Shown one piece after another: positions 37,350 through 49,419 of a stretch of DNA of 64,000 bases. The number at the start of each line of letters is the position of its first letter. The stretch's first letter is position 1. A program made the position numbers and the translations under genes. Below the pieces are notes generated by a model, which saw only the letters and a list, made by a program, of their open reading frames with translations, had not been told where the DNA came from and searched no databases. Source of the stretch: Mortierella alpina (lineage: Eukaryota > Mortierellomycota > Mortierellomycetes > Mortierellales > Mortierellaceae). The stretch is taken from contig JANATF010000011.1 in NCBI GenBank assembly GCA_029449245.1, forward strand, positions 1,178,001-1,242,000. Reading direction: 5' to 3'.

Positions 37350-37991
37350 AGCCTATATATTATATGTGTATTGATAAACGACGGTCTCTGTATTCTCTGC
37401 ATATTTGTTGGAGGAATGCGATTGCTGAATGTGCTGGACGTGCCTGAAGACGACTTCCTCCGCTGCTCTTGAACTGTTTTGTTTCGACCGAAACTTAATA
37501 CAAGACGTGCCGATCAAGGAGAGAGGGTGCCGATACGGCGCAAGATGTCCTTGAATGCATGAGGAAGGTATCGTTCAACCCGCGCCGTGTTCATACCAAC
37601 CGTAAGCAACCCGTATGCCCTCCACAATACGAAAGGCAACCGACTGGAGCGTGAACCTAACAGCAAAAGATGCATTCGCTCGGCCATCTCATCTATACGA
37701 CACTACCGCTTACTGGTACCTGAGAAGCCCGATTTTGCGATGACACTAACACGTACCCCCGGTATCAAACTGGCAGAGTGCACACAGTCTGACCGTTATT
37801 GAGAGCCGCTTCATCAATGAAGTATCTGCCACACGTACTGTGCCAAAACATTCGGCTGCATAGCTTACTTCCTGCAGTGACAATATAACTCTCAAATGGT
37901 AGGTACGATATTGTTTTTTCATCTATTGTCTTCTTATTGCCTTTCGTCGTCTGCTGCCCTGGAGTCCGTCACTGCATCGTGTACTGTCTGA
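37350..37991. other. Intergenic, probably holds the unseen start of the membrane-protein gene
   Basis: No gene is visible. A short upstream exon carrying the initiator Met of the following gene is expected in the right-hand part, for example near an ATG at 37896 followed by GTAGGT, but no candidate joins in phase. Confidence 0.4.
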
Positions 37992-40103
37992 GTTGCCAGC
38001 AGCACTCGCTCAAATCCATATTTTCCTCCACCCACGGTATTAAGCGACTGCAGGGACTCAGATTTCCTAAATGTAAATCTTCTTGCTACGGCAGCACTCT
38101 ATGGCCTTGCAGGTGTTTTTAGTATATGGGTGATGTGGTATCGCAATGGCGGCTTCAAGCGAACCATTGTCACAAAGCTGTTTACCAAGGAAGGAAATCT
38201 GGTGCAGCCCAAACAAGTAAGTGTTTTCTTTTCTTGCGACGCCGCCTTCGGTTCTTTTTTTTCTCTCTTATTCTTGTGATAATACGGAATAACTGACGAA
38301 TTGCTGCCCGCGTTTCAGCTTGAATGCTTTCTCTTCTTCTCGGCGATCATTTGCTTCGTTAAGGTCGTTTACGTTATTGCTGTAGCATTCGACCGCTTCC
38401 CACTTTGGTGTAGAGTTGCCATGGATCATATCTATTGGTAAAGCCGCTTCTTTCTTTTCTGCAGCGATTGGGCCCTCACTTGCATCGTATGTTCTAACCT
38501 ATGGTTACTCAGGTCAGGGCTCATAGTGAACACGTTGTTCTCGATAGTGGCCAACTTGAGCGACATGCCTAAAACAGAGCGCAGGGGCATGTTCGCGATC
38601 TACAAGCCCGTCCCTACCATCGACTCATGTGTATACATCTTCGACCCAAGTCCTTACTGCAAGAATACGTCTCTCATCATCGGCACCCTGTACCCTCTCC
38701 TACTTTGTGTAAGCCTAGGAGTCGCATCGGAGATCATGAGAGATCGAGGATACAACGACCTATCTCAGACCTTGGAAATCGCTCAGTACTATTTTCTTAA
38801 CTTCATTTCGATGTCAATAGCCAGCCTGTCGCTGTACTTCACACTTAAATTTGGCCAGATCCTACGTGGTAACATGAAAAGGACAACGGCGGCCATCACA
38901 TTCATAAGTCGGTCATCTCATATCAGTAGCCTATGGTCAGACCATTCATTATTTTTGTGGGTGATGCTGCAAGTGTCAGTAAGCGGTGCCATTGTACTCT
39001 TCACCACGATGGGCGTCGCTTCCGGCCTATGGGCATGGAACAAGAACAGGATTCTGAGCTCCAAGAGCGAATTTTAGCCTCGCGTGTTGGCGTGTATATG
39101 GATATGCCTAAGCGTGCTTGTTTTCTACGTCAAGATATCCCTGATTGCAATTCATTCTCGCATCAGCAAGAAACACACATCACGCGAGACGCTGGATGAC
39201 GACATGTCCTTGGACTTGACAGCGCAGGTTACCGACGAACGTGGACAGCAGATTCCAGAGACAATGGCTCCAACTGGAGTACCGTTCATTCATACGACCA
39301 CCACTCAACCAACACAATATGGAGTCGCTTGGACCATGGACTCAGACCAAGATAAATCGCGACGGGAAAAGAAGGAGGTGGAAGTATGTAAAATGTCTTC
39401 GGTCTCGGCCGTGGCAGATAGGAAAAAGGCGCGACTGAAGATCGGGACCCTTTTCGCAGTCGAAAAAGAGAGTGTGTCAAGGTCTCCAGAAGATGATGCC
39501 TCAACAGAGGCTTTAGTCCCGAATAGCTCCTCACCCTTGCCACTTTTAAGCGCTTCAGGCATTCAGTTTCAGCGAACGCCTCGGACACAGGAGATGCAAG
39601 CCTTGTCCATGCAGTATCAAGCGGTGATGCGAGATATACACTGGCTACACATCCTACATGAGCAGCAGAACCCACCATCAGACAAACAGCAGCATTTGCA
39701 GGTCCTCAAACAGCAGTTAGAGAACGTTCACGTGCAGCTCCGGCATCTGCAGATCCTTCATGAACAATATCAAGATTTATATGCGCAGCTTCAAGAAAAC
39801 CACGCTCATGATATGATGGCGAGTATTAAGCACGTTTGCCAGAGTGGTGATATCTCGATGCTACAATGGCAGCTGGCGCTTGAACTACAGCGGCTTCTTC
39901 AACAAGCCGCGGCACGCTCCTTCTGTTTAAGCAAGCATCATCATCCGACATCCGCACCCTTGTCTCCGTCCGCAAATCAAAAGGGCATGCGCCATCCTCT
40001 TGAACGGTCAGCGGATCAGGATAAGGACGGAGACCTCAAGCCCCCCACCCCCACTTTCGCCTTTTCCTGCCTTGATAGGATCAGACGTAATATCCAAAAC
40101 TGA
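37992..40103 (+). CDS. Multipass membrane protein with coiled-coil cytosolic tail (start unresolved)
   Basis: Supported exons end at 38216 and then cover 38319-38437, 38513-38978 and 39078-40103. The first exon is open back to 37992 but has no Met before its first membrane helix. Helices seen: LLATAALYGLAGVFSIWVMW, FLFFSAIICFVKVVYVIAV, GLIVNTLFSIVANL, IIGTLYPLLLCVSLGV, FLNFISMSIASLSLYFTL and VLACIWICLSVLVFYVKISL. The tail (about 250 residues) is Gln/Leu-rich with heptad spacing (LKQQLENVHVQLRHLQILHEQ), so it is probably a coiled coil. No family is recognised. The topology is loosely receptor-like, but nothing shows ligand or G-protein coupling. The last intron (38979-39077) is 99 nt, stays open in the same frame, and ends in the TAG that would stop translation if it were retained. 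Confidence 0.65.
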
Positions 40104-40313
40104 ATAGTATAGTCGCAACTCTCGATCGCTCAAGTCGCGTTTACAAGATCCTTTTCGCTTCAGTTTTTCACTTGAAAGCAGCCGCAAAGCATCGGTACCT
40201 CATTACCAATACGCGAGTATTTCATTAGAACATTTGCAGAAAGAAAAGAAAAAAAAAAGAAAAAACAAAAGTAGTGGTTTGCATATGCTAAAGTAGCAAC
40301 CGGAAGAAAAGCA

Positions 40314-41675
40314 CTAGGTGCGTTTTTTGACGAGGCCACGATGACAGCCCTCGATAACCAGTCTGACCTCATCAACATTCGCTCTAAAAGTAAATGACAT
40401 GTTAGCCGGAGTATAGTAACGCAGTTTATTTTCAATGTCCAGAGTGTTTATGACTTTTTTAGCGACTTACGTCCGTATTCCTACACAGAGTATCTGGTAG
40501 TCGCGATCGTCCTCAATTGCAGATGTTTGCGGCACAATGCCGATAATCCTCAGAACCTCGTCCCTCTCCAATGCGTCCTGATCAAGCGAGCCGTCGTTAT
40601 CAAACATACGACACTGTAAGATGGTGGAGTCCGAGCCACTGAACTGCTGCATCTGAGGATATCCCAAGGTCGGAGTTGCAGCAACGGGGTACTTTCGCAT
40701 AAAATCGTAGCTGTTAGGATCCCGGACTGAAAAATCCCAGCAGTTGTTACCATATCGCATGCGAGTCACTAAGACACCTAACAAAGGGATGGTATTTTTT
40801 TTTTGAGAGTTGTCAGAGGCTTTTCTGCTCAATGATCGCAGCAAACGCTTTGCTATGGATGCGTCAACTTGGTTACCAATGACTTCCACCAGCGCCATTG
40901 AGGAAACCTCTTTCCCGACTTTGGGACTTTCCAGGATTGACTTGTCAGCAACCTGAACAACGGATTTTGCATACTGAATTGAGCGCAGGCGAATGCCGCC
41001 TGAATGGACCTTGGAAGGATCTTTTGTAACATTCTTGGATCCTCTTGGGGGTTGTGTCTTGACAGAGCCGACTGGAGACTTTAAGATAGAGGATGGTGTC
41101 TTCCTGAAGGAGGACTTCAGAACAGGCACAGTCTGCGGCTGATGCATGGCTGCGGACAGATTGAAGCAAGGCGAAGACAATTAAAACCTCCAGCACCGTT
41201 TGGCTCAACAACTATATTCCTTCGTGCTGCATTTTTCGTACCGTAGGGTGAGGGTTGAAAGTTGTCGCTGTGGTGATTTGCAAACGTAACGCGACGCCGC
41301 TGTCGAGTCTGGAATGGGTTCTGACTAGGGGTTCCTGGAGCAACAGGAACTATTGGTACCGCGCTATGATGAGGAGCGTTTTGCATGTCGATATCCTCTG
41401 AGAAATATGAAGATATGTCTGTATCTTCCAGCGTGGCGTTGGGATCGTTTTGAAAATACTGACTCTTCTAGCGGGCAAATATTAGATCCAGTTAGCACAG
41501 GCGAGTCTGACCTCCAAGTTTGCGCTCAAACCATTCACAGAGCACGAACCACGGTTGGAGTAACAGGGTTCGGATTCCGCTGCATCAAGGTTTGCTTCCC
41601 TGTTGACAGACCAAAGTACATATCTATGGCCTGCTGGCGCTCCTTTGGTGGCGCCTGCAAAGAGAATGCGTTCAT
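40314..41675 (-). CDS. Basic protein with OB-fold-like C-terminal domain, family unknown
   Basis: Exons 41675-41550, 41467-41242, 41149-40471 and 40383-40314 give 366 residues. The start ATG at 41675 is in frame with the first conserved-looking block (KERQQAIDMYFGLSTGK). The middle is basic, Ser/Thr/Pro-rich and probably disordered. The C-terminal 130 residues alternate beta-strand-like segments: IPLLGVLVTRM, CWDFSVRDPN, TILQCRMFDNDG, DEVLRIIGIVP and DYQILCVGIRT. This resembles an OB fold of the kind found in RPA-related and meiotic single-stranded-DNA-binding proteins. That reading is pattern-based only. The third donor was chosen so that intron 2 is 92 nt; the alternative donor at 41187 would give a 38-nt intron. 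Confidence 0.6.
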
Positions 41676-43232
41676 GACCTAGGTCTGTGTTCGCCTGTCG
41701 CCCCCACAGGCTCCTGCAGTTGTCCTGGGAGCTGATCCTTTGGTGTCCAAAGAAAGAGTTGGTGGCGCCAATCTGAGGAATGGTGTGTGGCAAAGCGCGG
41801 TGCGAAAGGCAGATCCAGATCGTCGTGTCTCGTTGTACAGAGGTTCTAACTGCACCTGCTGTCTTGATGTCCTTGCGCTTGTACTAGTTGAGGCTGTGAT
41901 GCCTCGTGTCGGACATAAACAAGGCAACGTAGGGCTATGGTTGCATGGGGTTGAAGACAGAGAGACGTTGGCAAACGAGAGGGAACTAGCTGTTCGAAGT
42001 GCGTCACCATCAGGTGATTTGCATGGAGGCACCGAGTGTAAGCAGAAGGGACGTTGACGAAGGGTTACGTTAGAAAACACTTCACGCCTTCAGTTTTGTT
42101 TGTACTCCACAACAATTCACTCAAGACGTATCATCCCCGCATTGTTTTCTCCACAGCTCATATTTTTCTTTGCAAGTTTGCTAAAAAAACCGAGAGGCCA
42201 GAGAAGGAAACGTTATTAGCAATCACATTCATGCAACACGTCAACGGCATGCTGTCTGTGTGCATACTATTATGTGCCCCTGCCTGCCCCCTTCGGATGA
42301 ATTGTCAGCCTGCACATCACTCGTCCGAGACCTCGATTGCCTCCCTGGTCTGGTCCACTGTGCCAATGGGCACACAACACGGCCACCTCGGTCTTCCGAG
42401 GGTTACACCAACCGCCACAAAAAAAAATACCTGTGCAAGAGCGATGCTGCATCTGGGATGGATGGAGCGAAACAGCCACGAGCCCGACTATTGAAGAGCC
42501 AGGATGTGAAACTGAGGGCAAGTCCGAGATGACCGATCGCCATGGCAAGGACAAAGAGGGGAATGAAGTCCTTGCCAGCCAGTCGAGCTGCTCGCTCTTG
42601 TCCGAGAAAAACACATCCATTTTGGGAAAGAGGGGTACATTGCCACTGCAACCGGGATTTGTCAATTGAAACCCCTTCCGAGGTTACCGATGAGGCAGAG
42701 AAACAAGAAGGGCACCTTCATGGGACCTTGTCTTTTCGAGAGCGATCTCATTCGAAGCACGGTATGTATCGGACAGAGAGTGAGGGAGAGAGGCGGTGTG
42801 TATGCGCGCTCTACTGTCTCTTGCCCATCCCTCCCTCTAACAATCTCGCTTTTTGCTCTCTCATATGAAAATGGTCTGCTGTTGTTTGTCTCGGCGCTTG
42901 TGTCCGTGGTACAAGCAGTAACACGCGCCAACGGACGAGAGAGGGTGAGAGAGAAGGAGAGACAGACAGATTAGTCTCCCTCCTTTGTCACAAGCACCCG
43001 CGCATATTCTTGATTCTTCTTTGTACTCTTTTTTCGTTGTAATTTTCTACTCCACAGATCTCATTCTCTCCTCTATTCTTCTTCTCCTTCTGAACCTCTG
43101 AACCTCCAAACTTTCCACACTTCTCCTTTCCGTCTATTTCCATCATCTCTGACCTCAGCTTTCCACTGCACTTTCAATTCAAATCTCGTCTTGAAAGTCT
43201 TTTCCAACACAACAGAGAACCTATCCACATCA
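41676..43232. other. Intergenic, head-to-head promoter region
   Basis: Open frames on both strands here (for example 41679-42080 minus, 42337-42669 plus) lack domains, ATG starts in context or joinable splice sites. A purine-rich GAGA stretch (about 42937-42970), followed by a long CT-rich leader, precedes the cytochrome b5/dehydrogenase gene. Confidence 0.45.
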
Positions 43233-45147
43233 TGACAACGGGATACTTTTCGGTCAGCCAGGTGGCTGCTCATAACTCTGAGGTATCTACTCAGAAACCG
43301 CTTCATTTCTGTGGGTGTGCCTTTTTCAAGTACTGTACTAATCACCTTCTCATGATGTTCTGCTAAATAGAACGATTGCTGGGTCATCATCCATGACCGC
43401 GTTTACGACGTTACGCCTTTCCTGAATGATCATCCTGGTGGAAAGGTAAGAACAAGCTTGAATATAACTACTTTCGAGTGAAAAAAAAACCAAGTTGGCA
43501 TATCAGAGTATAATGCCAAAGGTACTGACCATGATATCTGTGGCTATCGATTGATTGAAAGAAAATCTTGCTCAAGAACGCGGGAATGGACGCAACCAAG
43601 CAGTTTGATGCCTTTCACAACGCAGGTGTCCTGGAAAAGTATGGCAACTTGTGCATCGGTGTCGTTGGCGAACCACCCAAGGATAATGTCCCTGCCGCAG
43701 CGGCCGAGACTGCAGCCTCTGCAGATGACGACGAGCTCCAGTTTGGAGACATGGTACCCTTTGGTGATCCTTCCTGGTATCAGCAATGGGGCAGCCCTTA
43801 CTACAACGATTCTCATCGCCGCCTCCGACGCGTCATCCGCGCCTTTGTCGACAAGGAGATTATGCCTTTTGTCCATGAGTGGGATGAGGCCAAACAAGTA
43901 CCCATGTTCCTTTTCACCAAATGTGCCGAGATGGGAATCCTCCCCGCCATCGCAGGCAATGGCAAACTGCCCGTCGAATATTTTGATGTGGAGCAGACCA
44001 CGCTCTTCAAGGGCGGTGTGAATGCAATCGTGAACCCTAAGGAGTTTGATGCATTCCATGGGTTCATTATTGGAGACGAGCTCTCTCGCTGCGGATCTGG
44101 AGGCGTTCTCTGGGGTCTTTGCGGTGGCCTCGGCATCGGTTTGCCACCCATCATCAACCACGGGTCCGAGGAACTGAAGCGCCGCATCGTGCCCGAGTGT
44201 TTGGCTGGCCGCAAGACCATCTGTTTGGCGATCACAGAACCTTCGGCTGGCTCGGATGTCGCCAACCTGACTACCATTGCCAACGAGTCCAACGACGGAT
44301 ATATTGTCAATGGCGAGAAGAAGTGGATCACGAACGGAACATTTGCAGACTTTTTCACGGTCGCAGTCCGTACCGGTGACGAAGGAATGGGCGGCGTCTC
44401 CCTGCTGGTAGTCGAGCGATCCATGGCTGGCGTCAGCACCCGACAGATGAAATGTTCTGGAGTGTGGTCGTCTGGAACCGCCTACATCAATTTCGAGGAT
44501 GTCGTTGTCCCCAAGACCAACCTTGTAGGCAAAGAGAACCGTGGCTTCAAGTACATTGTCGACAACTTTAACCACGAGCGTATGGGTATTGTCGTCCAGG
44601 CCAATCGCTTGGCCCGTGTTTGTCTTGAGGAGGCGATCAAATACGGTAGTAAGCGCAAGACCTTTGGAGTCAAGCTGGTGAACCACCCCGTGCTCCGCAA
44701 CAAACTGGCTCATATGTCCCGGCAGATTGAAGCAACCCATGCTTGGACAGAGAATGTGATTTACCAGACCATGACCATGCCTGAGGACTTGCAGATGATC
44801 AAATTGGGAGGACCTATTGCTCTGCTCAAGGCCCAGGCAACTCAGACCCTCGAATATTGTGCGCGCGAGGCTTCTCAGATCTTTGGAGGACTGGCGTATA
44901 CCCGTGGCGGTCAGGGCGAGAAGGTCGAACGAATTTATCGCGAAGTTCGCGCCTATGCAATCCCAGGAGGTTCGGAAGAAATCATGCTGGACCTTGGAAT
45001 GCGTCAATCTATCAAGGTAAAAAAACAATGCGAGCACTCGCTTCAAGTGCGTTTGTGATAAAAAAAAACACCGTAATACTGACATCTGCTGATGGCCACT
45101 CTTTTTTATCTTAGGTTGCGACCATGATGTATGGTGCCAAGTTGTAA
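43233..45147 (+). CDS. Cytochrome b5 / acyl-CoA dehydrogenase fusion
   Basis: Exons 43233-43283, 43371-43445, 43562-45016 and 45115-45147 give 537 residues. Residues 1-75 form a cytochrome b5-like heme domain: HPGG with axial His38 and a second His61 in AFHNAG, 23 residues apart as expected. An Ala/Glu/Asp linker leads into an acyl-CoA dehydrogenase (from about 110): ITEPSAGSD for the FAD/substrate region, KKWITNG, and the C-terminal GGLAYTRGG and [13 protein letters not shown] segments. ACADs oxidise acyl-CoA to enoyl-CoA using FAD. The attached b5 domain suggests that electrons pass to or from heme and not only to electron-transfer flavoprotein, which is an inference. There is no mitochondrial presequence, and the extreme C-terminus GAKL is only weakly like a peroxisomal signal. 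Fungi are known to have such fusions. Confidence 0.92.
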
Positions 45148-45334
45148 TCCTGATAACACCAGAGTAAACACTGCCATAGATGCGAATCGACTGCTTTATT
45201 GTATAAATCTCAGCAGCACTTGTAATTATAGCAACATCTTGGACATGTATGGACCTATATCATGCAAAACCAAAACACATTAATAACATTGGACAATAGC
45301 TTCAAAGAGACAACTTCCAAGCTGCAGATATTCT

Positions 45335-47503
45335 TTAACCATGAAACTTACCGTCGAGAGTGTAGCCAAGCTTGGCATAGTAGTTCCGGACACCGACGCC
45401 ACTAATGACGCTCAACTTGACACTTCCATGCTCCTCCCTTGCAATCCTCTCAGCTTCCTCCATGAGCAAGGTGCCGTATCCTTGGTGCTGGAACTTTGAA
45501 GGATCCCTAGAATGCACTGGAACGACCGAGCCATACACATGCAGCTCACGAACAATTGACGTTGGTCCGGCGGTGGTCAATTCGGGACGGAAGGCCAGAG
45601 GCGAGCACCTTCTCAATCGGAGCAAGCCAATCAAGATGTCCTGCTCCGGATCCTCGTAACTCAAAAAGGTCTCCCATCCACCATTGGCGGTATAATCACG
45701 TCGGATCAGCTCCACTTGGTCCGGCTTGACCTTGTTGTGGATGTCTACAATTCCGACCTCGCGCGTACGGACATCTCTGCACTCCGTTCCCAGATCCTTC
45801 ATCCGCTGGAGAGCCAGCTCCCTCAGGTTTCCATGCTCCACGCCCGAGGTGACCAGAGGCATGGGGATATCACGCTGGACTCGATAGACACGAGTCCATG
45901 GTGGAACAAGGGCCAAAATCCTAGCAACCAGATCCACCAGTGCATTAGGTGTATAGTTCTTGTACCGTCCTGTCCTCCAGAGCTCATAGAGACCCGTTCC
46001 ACGAATGACGAGGGTTGGGTACAGCTTTAGTCCGTCTGAGCGGAAGGCTGGGTTCTCAAAGTACTCCTTAAACTGGTCCATGTCACGCTCCATTCCGACA
46101 TTGGGCAGATCGGGCATCATATGCGCCACCACCTTGAATCCTGCATCCTTGGCGAGCTGGAAGGACTCTGTCACTGCCTTGACAGTGTGTCCACGGTTTG
46201 TGTCGCGCGCCACATCCTCGTATACACTCTGCACTCCGATCTCCAGTCTTGTGCATCCATATCTGAGCATTTGACTAATTTGAATGTGATATAGTGCAAG
46301 TTCATGATCAGTACCAAGATAACGCGTCCGTTGGTGTTGAAAGTCCTTTTGCCTTTTGATCTATCCATGCAGGCCTTACCTCAAATGGGGCTTTAGGCAG
46401 TAATCAGGGCGAGTCTCAATTGTGATTCCAATGCACTTTGTGGGACTGACTTCGGACATCCGAACGGCCTCATCCACATCATTACTGGAGTGTCCTGAGA
46501 GCGAGTCGTGCAGATTGCTGATGAACCAATCCCGATAATCTTCAGGCAAAGACATAAAAGTTCCTCCCATGACAATATATTCAACCTTATCCACGCTGTG
46601 GCCCAGAGATTTGAGCTGATCCTGTCGACCTCTAGACTGTTCGAACGGATTGTAACGTGCACGAATGGCTCGCATACTCGTTGGCTCGTATCCTGTGTAA
46701 GACTGTGTCGAGTATTCAAAGTCGGAATCGGGACCACCAGGGCAGTATCTATTCGACGAAGAAAAGAGGACTATTTGTTATTCGCGTGCTACAAGTGCAG
46801 TCAAGTAGGACCTGTTAACCCCATAAGAAGCATACACCTACACGCAGATGTTTCCAGTCATGGCGATGTGGGGACATCTATGGGGTTTGCACATCACAGC
46901 AACGACAGCGATCTAAGTGAATGGAGAGTTGTAAGATGATAATATCCAGCACCACAACCTTGCTTCAACGTTCATGAGCTGTAGCGTAGCAACTTACTCC
47001 TGATGCAGTCCTGACAGGCTTGGCCTTCAAGTTAGGCAACAGCACGGCCTTGTATTGCTCAGGAATAGCTGCGATGATGTCTACAAGCTTGGGCTGATTC
47101 TGTGCTTTATGCTTCCTGGAGTATCGCTGCTTCAAGCCGTTGAGGTTGATGTCCTTGCCAGCGTCGTGGGCCTGAATGAGCTCTGCAACAATCTCACTGC
47201 ACACCTTGATCATAATCTCGGCCTGAAAGAATGTAACGATGTTTGACAAAGAGTTCGATGAGAATTTTCATAGAGTTGTATGGTCGCATGGTTGCGAGCC
47301 TGGGAATATGAGCACAAGTCTGAGAAGACAATCGAGTAAGTACCTGAGAAGGGCCTGGAAAGCGATCAGAGAGTGTGAGAGAGGACGGCAGCCGTAGGGG
47401 CAGGGAGAGAATAGGTGATTAGCCTCAAGTGCAAAGGTACAGAAGGGCCCTGTGAATGCAGTGGATGTCCGAAGCACGCACCTTTCCTCTTGACGGTGGA
47501 CAT
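45335..47503 (-). CDS. ELP3: Elongator complex protein 3 (Elp3), tRNA U34 modification
   Basis: Exons in transcription order are 47503-47482 (22 nt), 47354-47344 (11 nt), 47222-46998, 46912-46842, 46748-46380 and 46274-45335, giving 545 residues, the normal Elp3 length. Elp3 is the catalytic subunit of Elongator; it uses a radical SAM domain and an acetyl-CoA domain to start cm5U formation on wobble uridines. Visible features are [28 protein letters not shown] followed by NICVYCPGG (cluster Cys99, Cys109 and Cys112), [49 protein letters not shown], and the C-terminal acetyl-CoA-binding [12 protein letters not shown] (from residue 497) with NYYAKLGY. The 11-nt exon restores the KRKG...AE start shared with other Elp3 proteins. 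It ends 187 bp from the stop of the convergent dehydrogenase gene. Confidence 0.96.
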
Positions 47504-47914
47504 TCTCTGGATCGAGTGCGGATTACAAAGGACAAATGTCAATGCGGCTGTAGGCGTGCTGTGTTTGCGGGCGGATGGCGACCAACAAGATTCGGCAGTG
47601 GGAACGAGGAGCTGTGCAATGGGTGAGTGGTGTGTAGTCCGAACACTGCTTGTCCATGTTTGCCGAGGCACAGTCGAAGTACATAAAAAAAAAAAGGTGG
47701 CTTGCCTACTTTATGTCCATATATCACGTGTGTCGCATCGTACCATGCGGCATACCTCTGTCGGAATCCGTGCTAGAAGCCTAGAACGCGACGATTACCG
47801 CCTTTTCCGATTTTTAGTTGAATGCAGATATGAGGCTCTATCTAATGTTATTTAAAAATATTGGACGAGACAAATCCATTCCAGACGAGGACATTAACCT
47901 TGTGTAATCGCCAA
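47504..47914. other. ELP3 upstream region
   Basis: No gene is seen. It contains an A-rich run near 47684-47695 and presumably the ELP3 promoter. Confidence 0.4.
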
Positions 47915-48979
47915 CTATTGTCGTAAGCTATTTCTTTGCTTTGATGCCCGCTTCAAGCCTTTGGTAGGGAGTTTTCTTGCCATTGCAAGACGCTCAGGGG
48001 TTTCAAGTGTTGGAAACGACCGAACATCCAGCGGATTTTCACTGACGTCCCGGGTCTTGGCGTTGGCGGTCATGATCAACGTGCGCACTTGGAGCAGAGC
48101 ATAGAACGTCTCCTCATGGAGGTACAGTTGACCCAACTGTGGTGGCAAGGTGATAATGCTCAACTTGGAGTGAACAATCACGTTGTCAACCTTAGCTCCG
48201 ATATGGACTGTTACAGCTCCACCGATGGCTTGAAAGGATGCCGCCGGAGGAGGACTGACAAGCTTCCGATCCAACTTGCCAAGAGTGTATTTCGTGAAAT
48301 TTGCAATCCTGAGACGGTCGGTATTGCTTTCCTCGATCCGCGGATTCTTGAGCTTGAGTTCACCGTAATACAGCTCGAGCGGCGGCGTGCACCTAGCCAA
48401 TGATGTCTGGTTGTCTCGTCTGGTCATCCTGATTCACAAAAATCAACGATAACGAGACCTTATCTTGCAAATGTAACGTCGCGTTGGATGCCCATAAACT
48501 CCTCGAGGAAGGAACAATTACCCTAGTCATCCCCTCCGTCTCCGATAGCTTTCCAACCCGATCACTGAACTTCCAGAACACATTCATCGCAATGTAGAAC
48601 ACAGGCAAAATATCCTTGTCTTTACGCGCGATGACATGATCTTATCCATAATAGGTGCCGTGTCGATAGGCCGTAGCTCCCTTCCCTGTCTCTTGGCGTC
48701 TGCTTTTTCGGTGAATGACAGCCTCCTGATTGCCTGAATATCCGAATACTACTGATTAATCAACCGCAAATTAGTCATGACTTGGGATACATTTAACTAA
48801 CTTGACTTACTCTGATCCATGTTGACCAGGTAACTTCCGAGTTCCTTGCACGCTCTATATCGGCATCTGCCAATTCTTTTGGAGTAGTGTAGATCGACAA
48901 CCGCATTATGCAGTGCTGTAGTATCCGAGCTCGACCGGCCGAAGAACCCATCGCATATATGTACGATACCAGCCATCAA
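47915..48979 (-). pseudogene. Broken ORF cluster of unknown family
   Basis: Three minus-strand segments read in order with protein-like composition: 48979-48797 (IVHICDGFFGRSSSDTTALH...), 48608-48393 (FYIAMNVFWKFSDRVGKLSE) and 48427-47915 (170 codons, with LYYGELKLKNPR and FYALLQVRTLIMTANAKT). They are in different frames and overlap or abut at 48393-48427, with stops between. This looks like one decayed gene of about 350 codons. I do not recognise the family. It could also be a gene with introns that I failed to place. Confidence 0.35.
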
Positions 48980-49419
48980 GCTTAATAATCGCAGGTTATA
49001 ATACCAACATTAATATTTCATGGCACGCTTTCCTTAGTACTGCAAGGCATAGGGTTGTACGCTATCCGTTCGATCTTAGTATGGTTCGAGATCAGTTTGT
49101 TTGCGCACATCGTTGTATTGCATCTCTTTCTTATCCTTTCACTACCCATCACCACCTTTTCCAAGGTATATCCTTAAATGCTTACGCCATGCATGAGCAC
49201 ACTGTCACGAGTGGCCCGCTTCGCAATGTCATGAAGTGGTTACGACACTGTGGTTTTCAGTTGATGCACTTGAGAGATCACTTTCAAGAAGTGTATACAA
49301 TTAACGGGTCTCTCTCCCTTGCCTAATTTTATGTTACTAGACATGACGGCGCAGCAAGATTGGCTGAACTGGACCCAGAGAATTGATAAGACGAACATGT
49401 CTCCTTCCAGAACTTCGTT
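48980..49419. other. Gene-free spacer between relics
   Basis: AT-rich sequence. The open frame at 49240-49530 (minus) continues from the RNase H relic region in another frame and is probably decayed retroelement. Nothing else is recognised. Confidence 0.35.

Noticed and set aside
41150-41187. 38-nt intron in the OB-fold-like gene
   Set aside because: Too short for this window; an earlier donor at 41241 gives a normal 92-nt intron with the same phase.
41679-42080. Minus-strand ORF considered as the first exon of the OB-fold-like gene
   Set aside because: It has no ATG in frame and no donor that joins in phase. The ATG at 41675 starts directly in frame with the next coding block.
43544-45085. 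Minus-strand ORF of 513 codons
   Set aside because: It lies exactly antisense to the cytochrome b5/ACAD exons and exists because of that gene's codon bias. It shows no domain of its own.
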